The notes below the pieces were generated by a model. That model was not told where the DNA came from, did not search any database, and saw nothing but the letters and a program-made list of their open reading frames with translations. The translations under genes were made by a program, and so were the position numbers. Positions 48,829 through 59,527 of a stretch of 64,000 nt of DNA are shown piece by piece. Source of the DNA: Peribolospora baueri (Eukaryota > Basidiomycota > Peribolosporomycetes > Peribolosporales > Peribolosporaceae); assembly GCA_029717555.1 (NCBI GenBank), contig JAMDHS010000001.1:558001-622000 (forward strand), read 5' to 3'. Every line of letters starts with the position of its first letter. Within the stretch, counting starts at the first letter, position 1.

Positions 48829-51138
48829 ATGGCGAGCTTGACGCATCGTGCGCGATCTGCCTTCTTGCGGGTCTACGTCGCCGTCATCTCCTTGACGCTC
48901 GTCTTCCGGCTCATCTACGCCAGTCCGCTGCAAACAGTTCTCCAAACCAGTGCCACCGCCACCACTGACCCTCTCAACCCCTACCCTAACAAGCCCAAAC
49001 TCACGTTCAACGCACAAGGCCAGTTCAAGCTTGCTGTCTTCACGGACTTGCATTTCGGAGAGCTTGAGGATGAAGAGGCGGGCCCGGCTCAGGATACGGC
49101 GTCTCAAGGTGTTATGAACTACGTCTTGGACACTGAGGCGCCGAATTTCGTGGTTTTCGACGGGGTGAGGTATCCGCTTGCTGTTTCGCTCCATAAGACG
49201 AGAGAGCGAGAAGCGGTGATCTTTGAAGCTTGGCCCCGTCGTCTCAATTTGTCGCGCATTAATGAATGCGACTTCGAGGCTCCTTCCTGTCAAGGCAAGG
49301 TGCTGATCGTCCTCTTCGATGTCTCCATTATCGCAGGACCAAGTATCCGGTGATCAGGCGCACATCAACAATGCGACCGTGTACATCACCGAAGCTCTGG
49401 AGCCCATCAGTGAGTTTGCCCTTCCCGCAGCCAAGAACGGCCTTCGAAGAAAGTTTGAATGCATCACTGGGCATTTGCGTTGATCCACTACCAGTGAACC
49501 GCTCCATCCCCTTCTCGAGCACCTATGGGAACCACGAGTGAGCACTTTTTGACCGTGGAATCCTTCAGGAAATATACGTCACTTATAAGAGACTCCTCTC
49601 TTTCTTCCCGTTCTTTCAACTCGGACCATCGTCTTCTTCCCGACACCCCCGTCCCCGTTCACAGCAACGACAGGTCTCTTACGCACCTCATCTCCATGCA
49701 GCATGAGCTCAACCTTACCAACCTCTCCTACACCCGTCCCGCTCCACCGGGCGTGGGAGGGAACGATACGATGGGATATGGGGTCGCGAACTACTGGGTG
49801 CCGGTGTTTGCAAATGAGGGAGGTGAGTTTGGGCTCGTTGGCATTGTGTCTTTTGAGGAAGTTTGTTCGGTGCCGCTCGTTCCTTCCGATACTAATATCT
49901 ATCACGAACCCATATTTCGTCACCTTCATTGGATTTATTGAACGGCCGTTCGACTCTTCCGCGATTTCAAAGATACAAAACCCGCCCTGCTGCTATGGTT
50001 CTTTGACAGCCGGTCTGGACGCACGTATGGCAACGCCTCCCAACAGATCGATGATTGGGTGGACCATTCCGTACCTCCGGTATGTCCTCAGTCAACTCTC
50101 CTATAACATTGTCTTTCCCTTGGTGGACAATCTGAAGGATATGGACTGGCTAGGCGACAACTTAGGAGATCTCACTTTTACATGTCTACCTGTCGGCCTG
50201 TTTGCCCAGTGGATCGAATCTGAGACGGCCACGATGGAGGCGAAGTGGGGCTCTCTTCCTCCTTCACTTGTCTTCGTTCACATCCCTCCGTGAGTGATTT
50301 TGCCCTCTTATGATCGAATTCGGTCGAACGAAGTAGTCCACACAGAGATGTAAAACGTCATTACCCCTCTTTGCATGGACACTGCAGACACGCCTTCCTA
50401 ACGGCTCAAACCACGAACCCAGTCAACACGACCATCGTTCCAGGCCTCGCACAGGACAACCTTACACAAGGAGGTATGCAGGACTTTGAAGCCGGGTCCG
50501 GCCAGCCAGTTTACCAGGGACAGGATCAGCCATTCATGAACACCGTTGTCGGAGGTAGCATCGGGAAGGCTGGGATAAGTAAGTGAAGAATTGGGACAGG
50601 TGCGGCAACGGACGAAAAACGCTGTGTTGCCTGCTAACACGGTCTCTCGTGCGTGGTTCACCATAGTCTCCTTTGTTTCCGGGCACGACCATGGAGACGC
50701 CGTAAGTGCCCCTAAATAGCCTTCTGCCCGATGTTTTCACAGTAGTGGCCAGTAGTTCTTGGATGGCTGACCACAGGGACGGATTGTCACGACGTTCGGT
50801 CCGATCAGTGGTGCGCTCCGACATCGTACAATTCCTCTCGTCTGATCCTCTGCTTCGCTAAACACACAGGTCACGGTGCGTTTCCCGTTCATCTCTCGGA
50901 GAAAGGTTGGAAAAGGAAGCGAGGAACGACGGCATTTACTGATTGTAGTTAAGCTACCTCTCCATTGGTTTCTCGCTCTGCGTCAGGTGGCTACACCGGG
51001 CCAAACTGGGGCTACGGCAGTCGGATCTTCTCTCTCTCCTTAGAGTCCCTCAGCAAAAAGACTCAGACCTGGGTCAGGATGGAGGACGGAGAAGTGAGAT
51101 ATAACGTCACTCTCGACGACAGTTACGGACATAGATAG
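48829..51138 (+). CDS. Dcr2-like calcineurin-fold metallophosphoesterase, membrane-anchored or secreted
   Basis: Two-metal phosphatase of the purple acid phosphatase-like Dcr2 group. An N-terminal hydrophobic stretch (FLRVYVAVISLTLVFRLIYA, near residues 10-30) acts as signal anchor or signal peptide. Metal-site motifs appear in order over many exons: FTDLHFGE (Asp, His), FDG|DQVSGDQ across an intron, YGNHE, FVHIPPH, and SGHDHGD. Between them are ISMQHELNLTNLSY and DSRSGRTYGNASQQIDDWV. Several Asn-x-Ser/Thr sites suggest a luminal or extracellular catalytic domain. Near the end GPNWGYGSRIFSLSLES is typical of the family, and the stop is at 51136-51138. Exon edges in the middle (49300-50400) are the least certain part. 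In yeast, Dcr2 acts on the Ire1/UPR and cell cycle; that role is not shown here. Confidence 0.85.
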
Positions 51139-51592
51139 AGTGTAAGGGCGGACGCGCGTGTGCATCCCGTCCACAATATACCATGGACACCAGTGGAGTT
51201 CGCGCGAAATTCACTATTTTGCACACTTCGGAAATGCTGTGAATAACAACCGGATGCCTGAGCAAAGAAGGAGAGCCTCGCCTTGCCTAGCTGACCCGGT
51301 CCATCATACGTTTTAATGTCGTATCACATCCTTCGAACCCATCTCGCCCCCTAGCAGAGGGCCGCTCTCCCGTCGATGATCGTGCTACAAAGGCGGATGA
51401 GAGCAAAGCATCAATGGAAGGGAAAAGTTGGTCCGTTTCGGATAGCTGGGATGCGAAGGGTGCCACCGAGGGAGGGTAGCTACATGGCAAGTGGTACAGA
51501 TCGCGACACAAGGCGAAGGGTGGAATAAGAAGTGGGAGAGGACGAACTGCTAGACGAAACAACCAAACCGAGTTGGCCCAGAACAGGAATCA
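51139..51592. other. Convergent 3' flanks, phosphatase / SmG
   Basis: About 450 bp between facing stop codons; nothing recognisable. Confidence 0.4.
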
Positions 51593-51972
51593 TCATCGTG
51601 TGTTGATCGCCTCGAGCGCCTCGAGCGTCGTGACCGAGTTGCCGCGGATGACCTGTCGGTTGTTGTTCGGAATGAGGCAGTGCGTGGAGCATTAGCGAGA
51701 TGTGAACTCGGATGCGGCCCCTAGTAGTGCCCCTTCCACCAGCGCCTCTCCTGTTGCCTGACCTCTCTCTCCGGCGCCCGAGATCCACTCACCACCGTCC
51801 CACACTTCTTCTTCTCAGTCGGATCCGTCTCCTCGAGCGCCTCGTCAAGGACGAGGTTGAGGAAGATGTCAAAGCCTCGGAGCGTGCCGGATATTTTGCG
51901 TCCGCCCTGGACGTGCACAAACACGTGCTTGTCAAGGTATCGCTTGAGTTCGGGCTGCGATGCCTTGGACAT
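51593..51972 (-). CDS. SMX2: Small nuclear ribonucleoprotein SmG
   Basis: Smallest Sm ring subunit of spliceosomal snRNPs. Two exons, 51972-51793 and 51652-51593, in phase 0, 79 residues (family 76-79). Sm1: LKRYLDKHVFVHVQGGRKIS, GTLRGFDIFLNLVLDEALEE. Sm2: VVIRGNSVTTLEALE. All are nearly invariant in eukaryotes. The intron has GTGAGT and GACAG ends. It is divergent from SDS22 across only about 220 bp. SmF, a second Sm subunit, lies 33 kb away on the plus strand. Confidence 0.97.
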
Positions 51973-52192
51973 GGTCGTTGTGTGTGTGGATGGAGTCGTC
52001 GTTGTTAAAAGTGGACGTTTTCGACGACGCGATGAACAACGGCATGCGCAGACGAAGACTTCGATCACGTGATGCGATCGGCGGGCTTCCACGTATGTCG
52101 AAACTTCCATTCCCCACTTGCAACTCGCTGTGCATTCTCCTCCATTCCAGGTCCTTCGTCTTCGCCCCGAATCGGTTCCAGTATCGGACACA

Positions 52193-54137
52193 ATGTCTGC
52201 TTTCCCATCGACGGAAGGTGCTTCCAAAGCCGCCGATGAGATGGTACTCTCCAACGCAGGCGAGCAGAACGGTGTCGGAGAGGCCGCGCCTTCCAAACCC
52301 AAGCGAAAAGTGGTCGTCCAGGCTGATCCAGCCCACATTCGCATGGACGATCCGATACCAGCATTGCAGTCTGCAGGAGAGGGGAGCGACTGTGAGGACA
52401 GTGTAGATGGGAACGTAGAGGAGGCGGAAGAGGAGGCATCGGAGGAGACTATGTTGGCTGCGTTGCCGGATGATACAGACGTGAGCGATCGATTTGACCT
52501 GGGACCTCTCCGCGAGTGCGTTCGAGTCAAATGTTCCGCTCACACTTTGCGCACGTCTCGTATTTACTTTACTTTGTCCCCATCAGGAAATTGATTTAAG
52601 TCATTCACGCCTAAGCGGTTGCTCGCTCTCCAAACTGGGCCTCGCAAGGTTCGGCCCCTTCCTCCACCGCCTGGTCCTTCGTCAGAATGAGATCAACAAG
52701 GTACGCGTGGACGACTTTACGCCGCTGACGGAGCTGCGCGAGGTGGACTTTTACGACAACAACATAAAAAAGCTCGAGCCTGGCGGACTGGGAAAGCAGC
52801 ATTTGTTGGAGTGAGTTTTGAGGACTACTCAGTGGCTCAACGTCCATCGACGGCCGGCTTGCAACTATTCAGCTGGTAGCTAATATTGTCGCCTCCTTCT
52901 TTACCGCACTTCATCCTGGCCTTCGCAGGGTTCTTGATCTCTCTTTCAACGCGATCCGATCCCTTGACGGCTTGGCAGAGTTCCTCCATCCTACACTCTC
53001 TTCCGAATTGAGTCAACTACACACCTTGTACTTCGTCCAGAACAAGATCACCAGTATTTCTGGGCTGCAGACTCTCGGTGCTAGGTTGAGGAGCTTGGAG
53101 CTAGGAGGTAACCGGATTCGAGTGAGTGGTAGCAAGCTCGTTCCGAGCGAGAAGAGATCATAATTTGCTCCCAGCGATTTTGGCCACTCTGCTGAAATGC
53201 TTGTTCTCGTCGTACCTCCATTTCCCCCCCAACGCATCTCCGATTCAACAGGAGATCGAGGGTTTGGATGAACTAGTGAACCTTGAGGAGTTGTGGCTCG
53301 GCAAAAACAAGATTACAAAGCTCCAGGTCAGTCGAGTCCCTTCTCGCTCTCTCCTCGACTTGCACTCCTTGCACAGCTGACTTCTTTATACACGCCGTCG
53401 ATTTCTATACATAACCGACAGGGGCTTTCCAAGCTTTTCAGGTTGAAAATCCTGTCTATTCAGTCGAACCGTATCACCAAGATTGAGGGTCTGGACGAGT
53501 TGACATCGCTTGAGGAGTTGTACATGAGCCACAACGGTCTGACTAAAATCGAGGGATTGGACAAATGTGTGAGTTTCTATATGTCGGTCTTTTGTTCGTC
53601 ACCTTGCTGTCCTCCTGCCTCGTTCGAGATGTGCACCAGAAAGGTGATTGACTGCGATTCTTCTGGCCTCAGAAAAACTTGCGAGTTTTCGATGCCGCGG
53701 CGAACAAACTGGAGAAGATCGAGAACGTGTCCCATCTAAGCAAGTTAGAGGAGTTTTGGGTGAGTGCGACAGATGCGTAGACCGATCATTCAGCTTGCAT
53801 TGTGGATAGAAGCATTGATGCTTTTTTTTTCGCAGGTCAACGACAATTCCATTCCTGACCTCTCCGATCTAGAGTCTCAACTCGCGCACCTCCCCAAACT
53901 TGAGACCGTCTACCTGGATGGTAACCCTTTGCAGAGGAAGGAAGGTTCTTCATACAGACGAAAGGTCAAGCTCGCTTTGCCCCAAGTCAAGCAGATCGAT
54001 GCGACGTGAGTGTGTCCGCCTAGACTACGATGTTAAGCGTAAGGCAATCTGCGGGCGCCTGGGGACCTAACAAGGAATCTATCTGCCCTTCTGCCTCCAT
54101 TGTCGTTCTTGTTCCCCCTGACAGCTATATTCGATAA
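52193..54137 (+). CDS. SDS22: Sds22, leucine-rich-repeat regulator of protein phosphatase 1
   Basis: Binds PP1 catalytic subunit and controls its maturation and nuclear function in mitosis. ATG 52193 starts an acidic, Ser/Ala-rich N-terminus of about 100 residues. Then come 22-residue SDS22-type LRRs, each broken by short introns: EIDLSHSRL; HRLVLRQNEINKV; LREVDFYDNNIKKLE; VLDLSFNAIRSLDGL; LHTLYFVQNKITSISGL; LRSLELGGNRIR; LVNLEELWLGKNKITKL; LKILSIQSNRITKIEGL; LEELYMSHNGLTKIEGLD; NLRVFDAAANKLEKIENV; LEEFWVNDNSIPDLSDL; LETVYLDGNPLQ. The LRR-cap tail YRRKVKLALPQVKQIDATY ends at 54137. That is about 12 repeats, as in the family. The donor before EIDLSH near 52520 is atypical (GTTCGA or GTCAAA). 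Identification is secure. Confidence 0.94.
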
Positions 54138-54247
54138 ATGCGAACGCACTCAGTCTTGGCCGTCTTATCCTTCGAATTCGTTTCAAACCTGTATTCTATG
54201 TATCGGCATGCCCCAAGCGTTTGCGTACGTGCGCCCCAAGCTACAAG

Positions 54248-55437
54248 CTACTGCAGCATGACGCGAAAGGTGGCGCCGAGGAGACTAAGCATGTGTCCTC
54301 CAAGCGCGCCGAACACTGGCGGGAGAGGCCATGCCTGGCAAGAGGGACAGCGAGGGTGGACGAGGGATAAAAAACGGGTCGGTATCAGTGCCCCGGCTCA
54401 AGACCTTGAGACGCCCACCCTTCTGAAGAAGGAGAAGATACTCGCCTGCCAGTCTCGTTCCCAGTCCAAAGGTATTGCGAACGCTCCTGCCCATGCACCA
54501 ACCAGGGTGCCGACGGCGGTCCAAAGCAAGATCACCTCTTCTGGCGAAGTCGGGCTAGACGGATGGGGCAAAAAGACGGCGCGAAAGAGTTGAGAATGTC
54601 AAGATGAGCACCACGTATCAAGTGTTAACGGAGGATACTCACTTAAACGCGGAAAAGACCCTGTTCCACTGCCAGTGCTTGAGGCCCCAGAAGTGGGCGG
54701 GGACTAGCACGCCAAGCAGCGAGAGGTAGGACGCGAGCAGGAAGGTGTCGACGGTGCGGCTGGAGACGATGACAAGGGAGGCAAATGAGATAGAAACAAA
54801 TTAGGCCTGCCTATGATTGAGAGAGACTGGAGAGTAGTTCAATAAAGGTTGGCTCACTCACTCGGCATACGGGGCACCGAATAGGATCACGAGCAAGTGC
54901 AGTACGACAGCGCCAGCCAAGGTGACCAGCGCTGTGATAATGTGAGACTGTGCGCAAGAGGGTAGCGTTGATGGGACGAGGGTCAGTCACAAAGCTGCTT
55001 TCGATACATTAGATGCACGGTCAATGCGATGCCAAACGCACCTCAGCCCACTCATACAAGGTCTTAGCCTTCTTCCTCCCGCCGCTCGCGCCTTCAGACC
55101 CCTTCGCTTCGGCGCGCCACTTTCCCAACTCCCTCGCCCACCAAACCTGGACAGGAAGCGTACCAAGCAAAGCTGACGCGACCGTCTTGCGCGGGTTCTT
55201 GAAGATATTGGCGCCGTCCACGGAGGCAGAGGGGGATGATATGGGGGTGCGAGGGATGTAGAAGAGCGCAAAGGAAAGCAGGAGACACTCCACGCAGGCG
55301 AGAGAGGCCAGCTTCGTCCATTTTTGTGCAGCTTTGGCGTCCTTGATCGAGCTGGGCGAGGACGTCGGTGCTGATGAGAAGGAGGAGGAGAGGGCTCCGG
55401 ATGAGGCCTTCTTCTTCGCCTTTGATTTGGAGGGCAT
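54248..55437 (-). CDS. GPI11: GPI ethanolamine-phosphate transferase cofactor PIG-F/Gpi11
   Basis: Multi-pass ER membrane protein that partners the GPI ethanolamine phosphate transferases (PIG-O/Gpi13 and PIG-G/Gpi7). Exon 1 is 55437-55042: Lys/Ser-rich cytosolic start, then CVECLLLSFALFYIPRTPIS. Exon 2 is 54947-54862: HIITALVTLAGAVVLHLLVI, then FGAPYAE. The next exon gives TVDTFLLASYLSLLGVLVPA and HWQWNRVFSAF. The following exon has the family signature GTLVGAWAGAFAIPLDWERD, then WQ. The last exon, 54334-54248, reads AWPLPPVFGALGGHMLSLLG and stops. The final intron (54335-54445) uses a GC donor, CAG|GCGAGT, with a TTGCCAG acceptor. The signature makes this certain, and there are about six hydrophobic segments. 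Confidence 0.93.
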
Positions 55438-55678
55438 GGCGGCCTTGGTGTGACGACGGTGGTGGTGGCCAAGACCTGCTGCTCTCCAACGCCTGGCGCG
55501 GTCGCGGCGAATCGCGGGTCTGATCGCCGGTCCGAAGAACGTCCGGTCCCGACGGCGATGGCGACGAAACGCTCGCATCGTCTCCTCCAACCTCAAGCCG
55601 CTCTAGATCGACTACACTCGCCCTGTGTTCGTGGCACGAGGCGCTGGGCGGCGCACACGCTCAAGGGAGGACGAAAAG

Positions 55679-57845
55679 ATGCACGACTTTGTGTCACTCG
55701 TCCTGCGGCGGTACTTCGAGGCGACGGGATGGAATGAGCACAACTCGTATCTCAACCTCACCGCTTCTTCGCGAGGTGCGTCAAGCCGAGCTCGAACGGC
55801 TCGACTGCTGCTGTTGCCGTTGTCAGGCATGGATCTGACTCTTAATCGCATCATTGGCTCGTTACCCCTGCACTCAGCGATCCTCGACTTTTCCGTGCCT
55901 CCCGGCCTTAATTTGCGCATCTCCAAGTCTCCCACCCCCCCCTTCTTCACTTCCTACTCCCTTCGCGCCCTTCCGACACTTAGCGGCTCAGTTGGTTATA
56001 TCTTCACGTCATGCGACAATCCAGTGAATATTGGCGGTGCGAGTGGGAGCGTACGCCTCAAAGACGTGGTGGAGCGTTTCAGGACGTTCGATTTTCCTAA
56101 GCGACCCGAAGGCAAGGACGCCGTTTGGCAGGGTGGCCAGCGCGTAGATACCAGAGGTGATTATTGCCGCCTGTCTAACTGAAGAGGAGACGGTCGTTCT
56201 CCTTGAAACGCCATGAAGACGTCGTCTCCTGACCCGCTTGCTTACTTCGTCAGACTATCTCATGTACGGCTGTCTGTACATCCCCACCTCGCGACTGGAC
56301 GCTTTGTACACTACCCGGCTCTCAAGAACCTGGCAAGCCGTTGTCGCCGCCATCTCCGACCCACGCCCGCTTTCGTCTTCTTCCAGCTCAGGCGCGACGC
56401 CGACGTCCGGCGGTCCTCCAGCCCTCCCGGGGGCGAGTAATGTGACGATCAACCTGCAGAACGATACCGGTCGCTGCTGCACCGAGTATAGTTACAGCGC
56501 GGACGACGGCATGTGGGGCATTCGGACACTTTATAACTTTGGCTCCCCATCCTCTGAGAAGCCAGCGAGCGGTATGGGTTCAGCAGGCGTCAGTGGGAGC
56601 ACGGAGAAAGACGATGGGCGGCAGAAGAGGATTGATGAGGAAGAGGCTATTGAAGGCGGCTTAAGAGGCCATTTCAGTGCCGGTGCTGAGATGTACTTCA
56701 GTGCCAGAGAGAAGAGCGCTGGATGTGAGTGTCACTTCTGTCCCTGTAATGCACGAGTGCCCACGGCGAGAGCTCATGTTCCTTTCTTCACTTGCTGGCC
56801 TTGTCGTCATCTCAGTGTCCACCGGGGTCCGATTCACAACCCTTCCCGACCAGTCTCTTGTCTCTCCTTCCCTGGCTTCCTCGCCATACTCTCAGAATGT
56901 CCCTTATTACCCCTCTCAGCCACCGACGACCATCACCGCCACTTTCAATCCCATGATGGGGCACATCAGCACTGCCTACGCGGCCCGGATGAGTAGAAAT
57001 TTTTCGGTCTGCTCACGGTGAGTGTCATCAGGAGGTCCGGTGTTCTCAAGAAATTTTCTTCTCCCTAACCTATGATGCCGTCCTTCTATCCTCGCAGCTT
57101 CGACTTCAATATGTATTCTTACGACTCGGACATCACTCTCGGAGCTGAGTGGTGGATGCGCTCCAGACCGAGACCGCTCCACACTATCGCACCCCAGACG
57201 CGGGATCCATTTTACCAGGAAGCGTCATCCAAGCCAAAACCTGTACCAGCGCCGTCAGACCATGACGACACGACATCTTCCCAAAGCTCCTTATCGTCGG
57301 GCCTTCCGGAAGCAGACGTGACCGAGGCCTCGTCGAAAGCACACATGCTCAACGCCGGAAATCCCAATGGCCTCAACGCAGCATCTGGCTTTTCTGGTGA
57401 AGAGCGAGAAGAGCGAGAACTGAGTGCCCAGTGGAAGAGGAAGCCTGCCGCATGGTCTCTGAACAAGCGTGTCGGCGAGGAAGATGTGGACAGAATAGAC
57501 GGCGTGAGCTCGCCCGCCATTACGGCGCGGGAGGAAAAGGGGAGGGAGGAGGTTAAGCAGGATGAAGGTATCATTGGTGTGGTCAAGGCTCGGGTAGGGG
57601 CGAATGCAGTGAGTGACTCTCGATCATTGCTCCTTTTGGTAGCCCCCTTTTGGCTCCTAGCTCACCCATATAACCGCTGTATTCTCGTCACTTTGCGCTC
57701 CAAGGACGTCGCGTTGATGTGGGAAGGGAGGCTCTACAACTGCCTCGTTTCGCTTGGTGTCGTGGCCGACCTCGGCTCTCGACTTCGGCCCATCCGTGCC
57801 GTTGGATTGGATCTACAGTACTTTAGCTCGAGCGACGCTGAGTGA
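55679..57845 (+). CDS. MDM10: Mitochondrial outer-membrane beta-barrel protein Mdm10
   Basis: Component of the ER-mitochondria ERMES tether and of the SAM assembly complex. Exon 1 reads MHDFVSLVLRRYFEATGWNE, HNSYLNLTASSR, spliced in phase 1 to AILDFSVPPGLNLRISKSP and TPPFFTSYSLRALPTLSGSV, the Mdm10 N-terminal pattern. Further exons: DYLMYGCLYIPTSRLDALY; FTTLPDQSLVSPSLASS region; TITATFNPMMGHISTAYAAR; FDFNMYSYDSDITLGAEWW; and the final DVALMWEGRLYNCLVSLGVV. It ends VGLDLQYFSSSD, a beta-signal-like terminal strand. Two large loop insertions are visible: a Ser/Gly segment around 56380-56700, and a Lys/Glu/Ser-rich one around 57200-57600, neither part of the barrel. ATG 55679 is used because the family begins at this residue. 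It is divergent from GPI11. Confidence 0.93.
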
Positions 57846-58175
57846 AAAGTGCAGGCGCGCCTCCATCGGCCTTTTACTAAAGCCAATTCGAATAGTGGTG
57901 CCGCCGGCGTCGCTGTAGTTGGCTACCTCCGAAGCTGCACCCAAGACAATGAAAACGGTCACATCAGTCATCGCACACTGCCACGCTCCCCGAAAATCTT
58001 CGAGCGCTTTCAATTCCGTAATAGTCAAAACACGTCTTGTCCGTCGGCATGCCAGGCTAGCTTATCTGATACCCGGAAGACTGCCACAAACGATCCCGAG
58101 CTCCCTCCGTCCTGCCCAATGTATGTAAAGAGGCAGCACATCACGTGGCGATAACGGCCTGCTACCATAGGCACA
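57846..58175. other. Intergenic after MDM10
   Basis: About 330 bp; no feature recognised beyond the MDM10 3' UTR. Confidence 0.35.
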
Positions 58176-58913
58176 ATGTTCAGCGCTATCGCCCTAGCAA
58201 CAACCCGCCGGCCCGCCGGCGTCGCTCTCGGCACCATGGCTGCACTGGCGGGCGATTTGCTCTTTACATATGCGAGAAAGCGGACGGGAGCTCTCATCGA
58301 GAGCCTCAGTGCGTCTAACATATATTTTGTGCCTCGCTCACCACCTCTGTCATCATCCCACCATTTTGCGACTCTGCCCCTTACCCAGTAAGAAGAGACG
58401 AGTTTTCAACGGGGAGGGAAGATAAAGCAGCAACAAGAAACGGGTCTTCAACAGGGAGGGAAGATAAAGCAGCGAGAAGAAAAGGGGCTTCAACAAGAAA
58501 GAAACCGGTCTTCAACAGGGAGGCGGATAAAACGGCAAGAAGAAACGGTCTTCAACGATGTCGTGCCACGTGGCAAAATGGAAAGGCGTGGACGGAGAAT
58601 AAGTGGAAGGGGATTAGCGAGTTGAAAAACAAGGAGGTTAATAATAAAGCAGTAAGCAGAGACAAGTCTTCAAAGGGGAGGGAGGATAAACCGTTTGCTC
58701 TGGCCTCCATGGCCGTCTGCCCAATTGAATGGTGTTCTTAACTATTTTGCCTTCTTCGACGGCATGACGCTGGCAGGACTCGCCCCTTTTTCCGGAATGT
58801 TGCAGCTGGGCTGCTACGGGTTCTACATCATCAAGATCGCCCACGACGAGAGGAGCTTGGGCGGTCGAGCCCCGCAGGGGCTAAGGTTCAGGCAGCCGAC
58901 CGACTTGAAATGA
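58176..58913 (+). CDS. Small hypothetical protein, two-exon model around a repeat
   Basis: Weak model. ATG 58176 opens MFSAIALATTRRPAGVALGT, MAALAGDLLFTYARKRTGAL, a positively charged, Ala-rich start with a short hydrophobic stretch, like a mitochondrial leader or signal anchor. It stays open to a GTGCGT donor near 58311. A second coding-looking stretch ends at 58911-58913: LAPFSGMLQLGCYGFYIIKI, AHDERSLGGRAPQGLRF. A branch-like CTTAAC at about 58737 and acceptor CTGGCAG at about 58778 would join them in phase. The implied intron of about 465 nt holds a minisatellite, which is long for this genome. No family match. The two parts may instead be separate fragments. Confidence 0.35.
58403..58693 (+). 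repeat. Degenerate minisatellite, ~43-bp unit
   Basis: Units starting TCTTCAACAGGGAGGGAAGA, TAAAGCAG..AAGAAACGG recur at about 58403, 58445, 58509 and (partial) 58498 and 58549. A detached copy (TCTTCAAAGGGGAGGGAGGA, TAAACCG) is at 58667-58693. The units differ by point changes and small deletions. Confidence 0.8.
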
Positions 58914-59527
58914 AAGGGGCACAAATGGTCGGTTCCGAGGCGTTTCCTCGCAATTGCAATCGAAATCGCCTCTGCCATTTACAGATGCGCATTTTACTAC
59001 ACTATCTGTCAAAGATGTAGGACTGTTTTCTGACCATCTGTGATGGAGAAAAAATATTATCCTTCCCCGGCGATGCTCCAGGACGACCTGGCCTCGGCCA
59101 CAAAGCGGCATGCCTCTCCTTACCTCGTCTCTCTCGGTGTAAGCTCTGTGGATGAGTACGGTTGTTCTGGACACGGCCAAAGATGTGGCTTGCTCGTATT
59201 CTCTTCGCCTTGGGTCATCGAAGTGTGTCGAGTGCTTGAAATGTCCATCCATCCTCGTGTATGCGACGATTGACTGATAGATAAGACGTGGTCGGTCCGG
59301 AGCCCGTCTTGCGGAACCGATCCCGACTTGGGCGGATATCTGTCGGATATCTTCGGCCTTTGCACATCGGCGGGTCTGCTTGACTCAGGCGAACCGCCCA
59401 CACGCGACTACTCCACCTCCTCATCCTCGTCAGTGCTCGGCCACCGAACAGCAAGCGTGGGCGACGACTGTGCCCCCTGCTCTCCTGGCCTGGTCGAGAG
59501 CGGGCAAGTCGAGTTGCACTGTCAACC
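58914..59527. other. Intergenic, transporter promoter
   Basis: About 610 bp with no supported gene; a short open frame at 59040-59273 has no recognisable feature. It should hold the transporter promoter. Confidence 0.4.
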
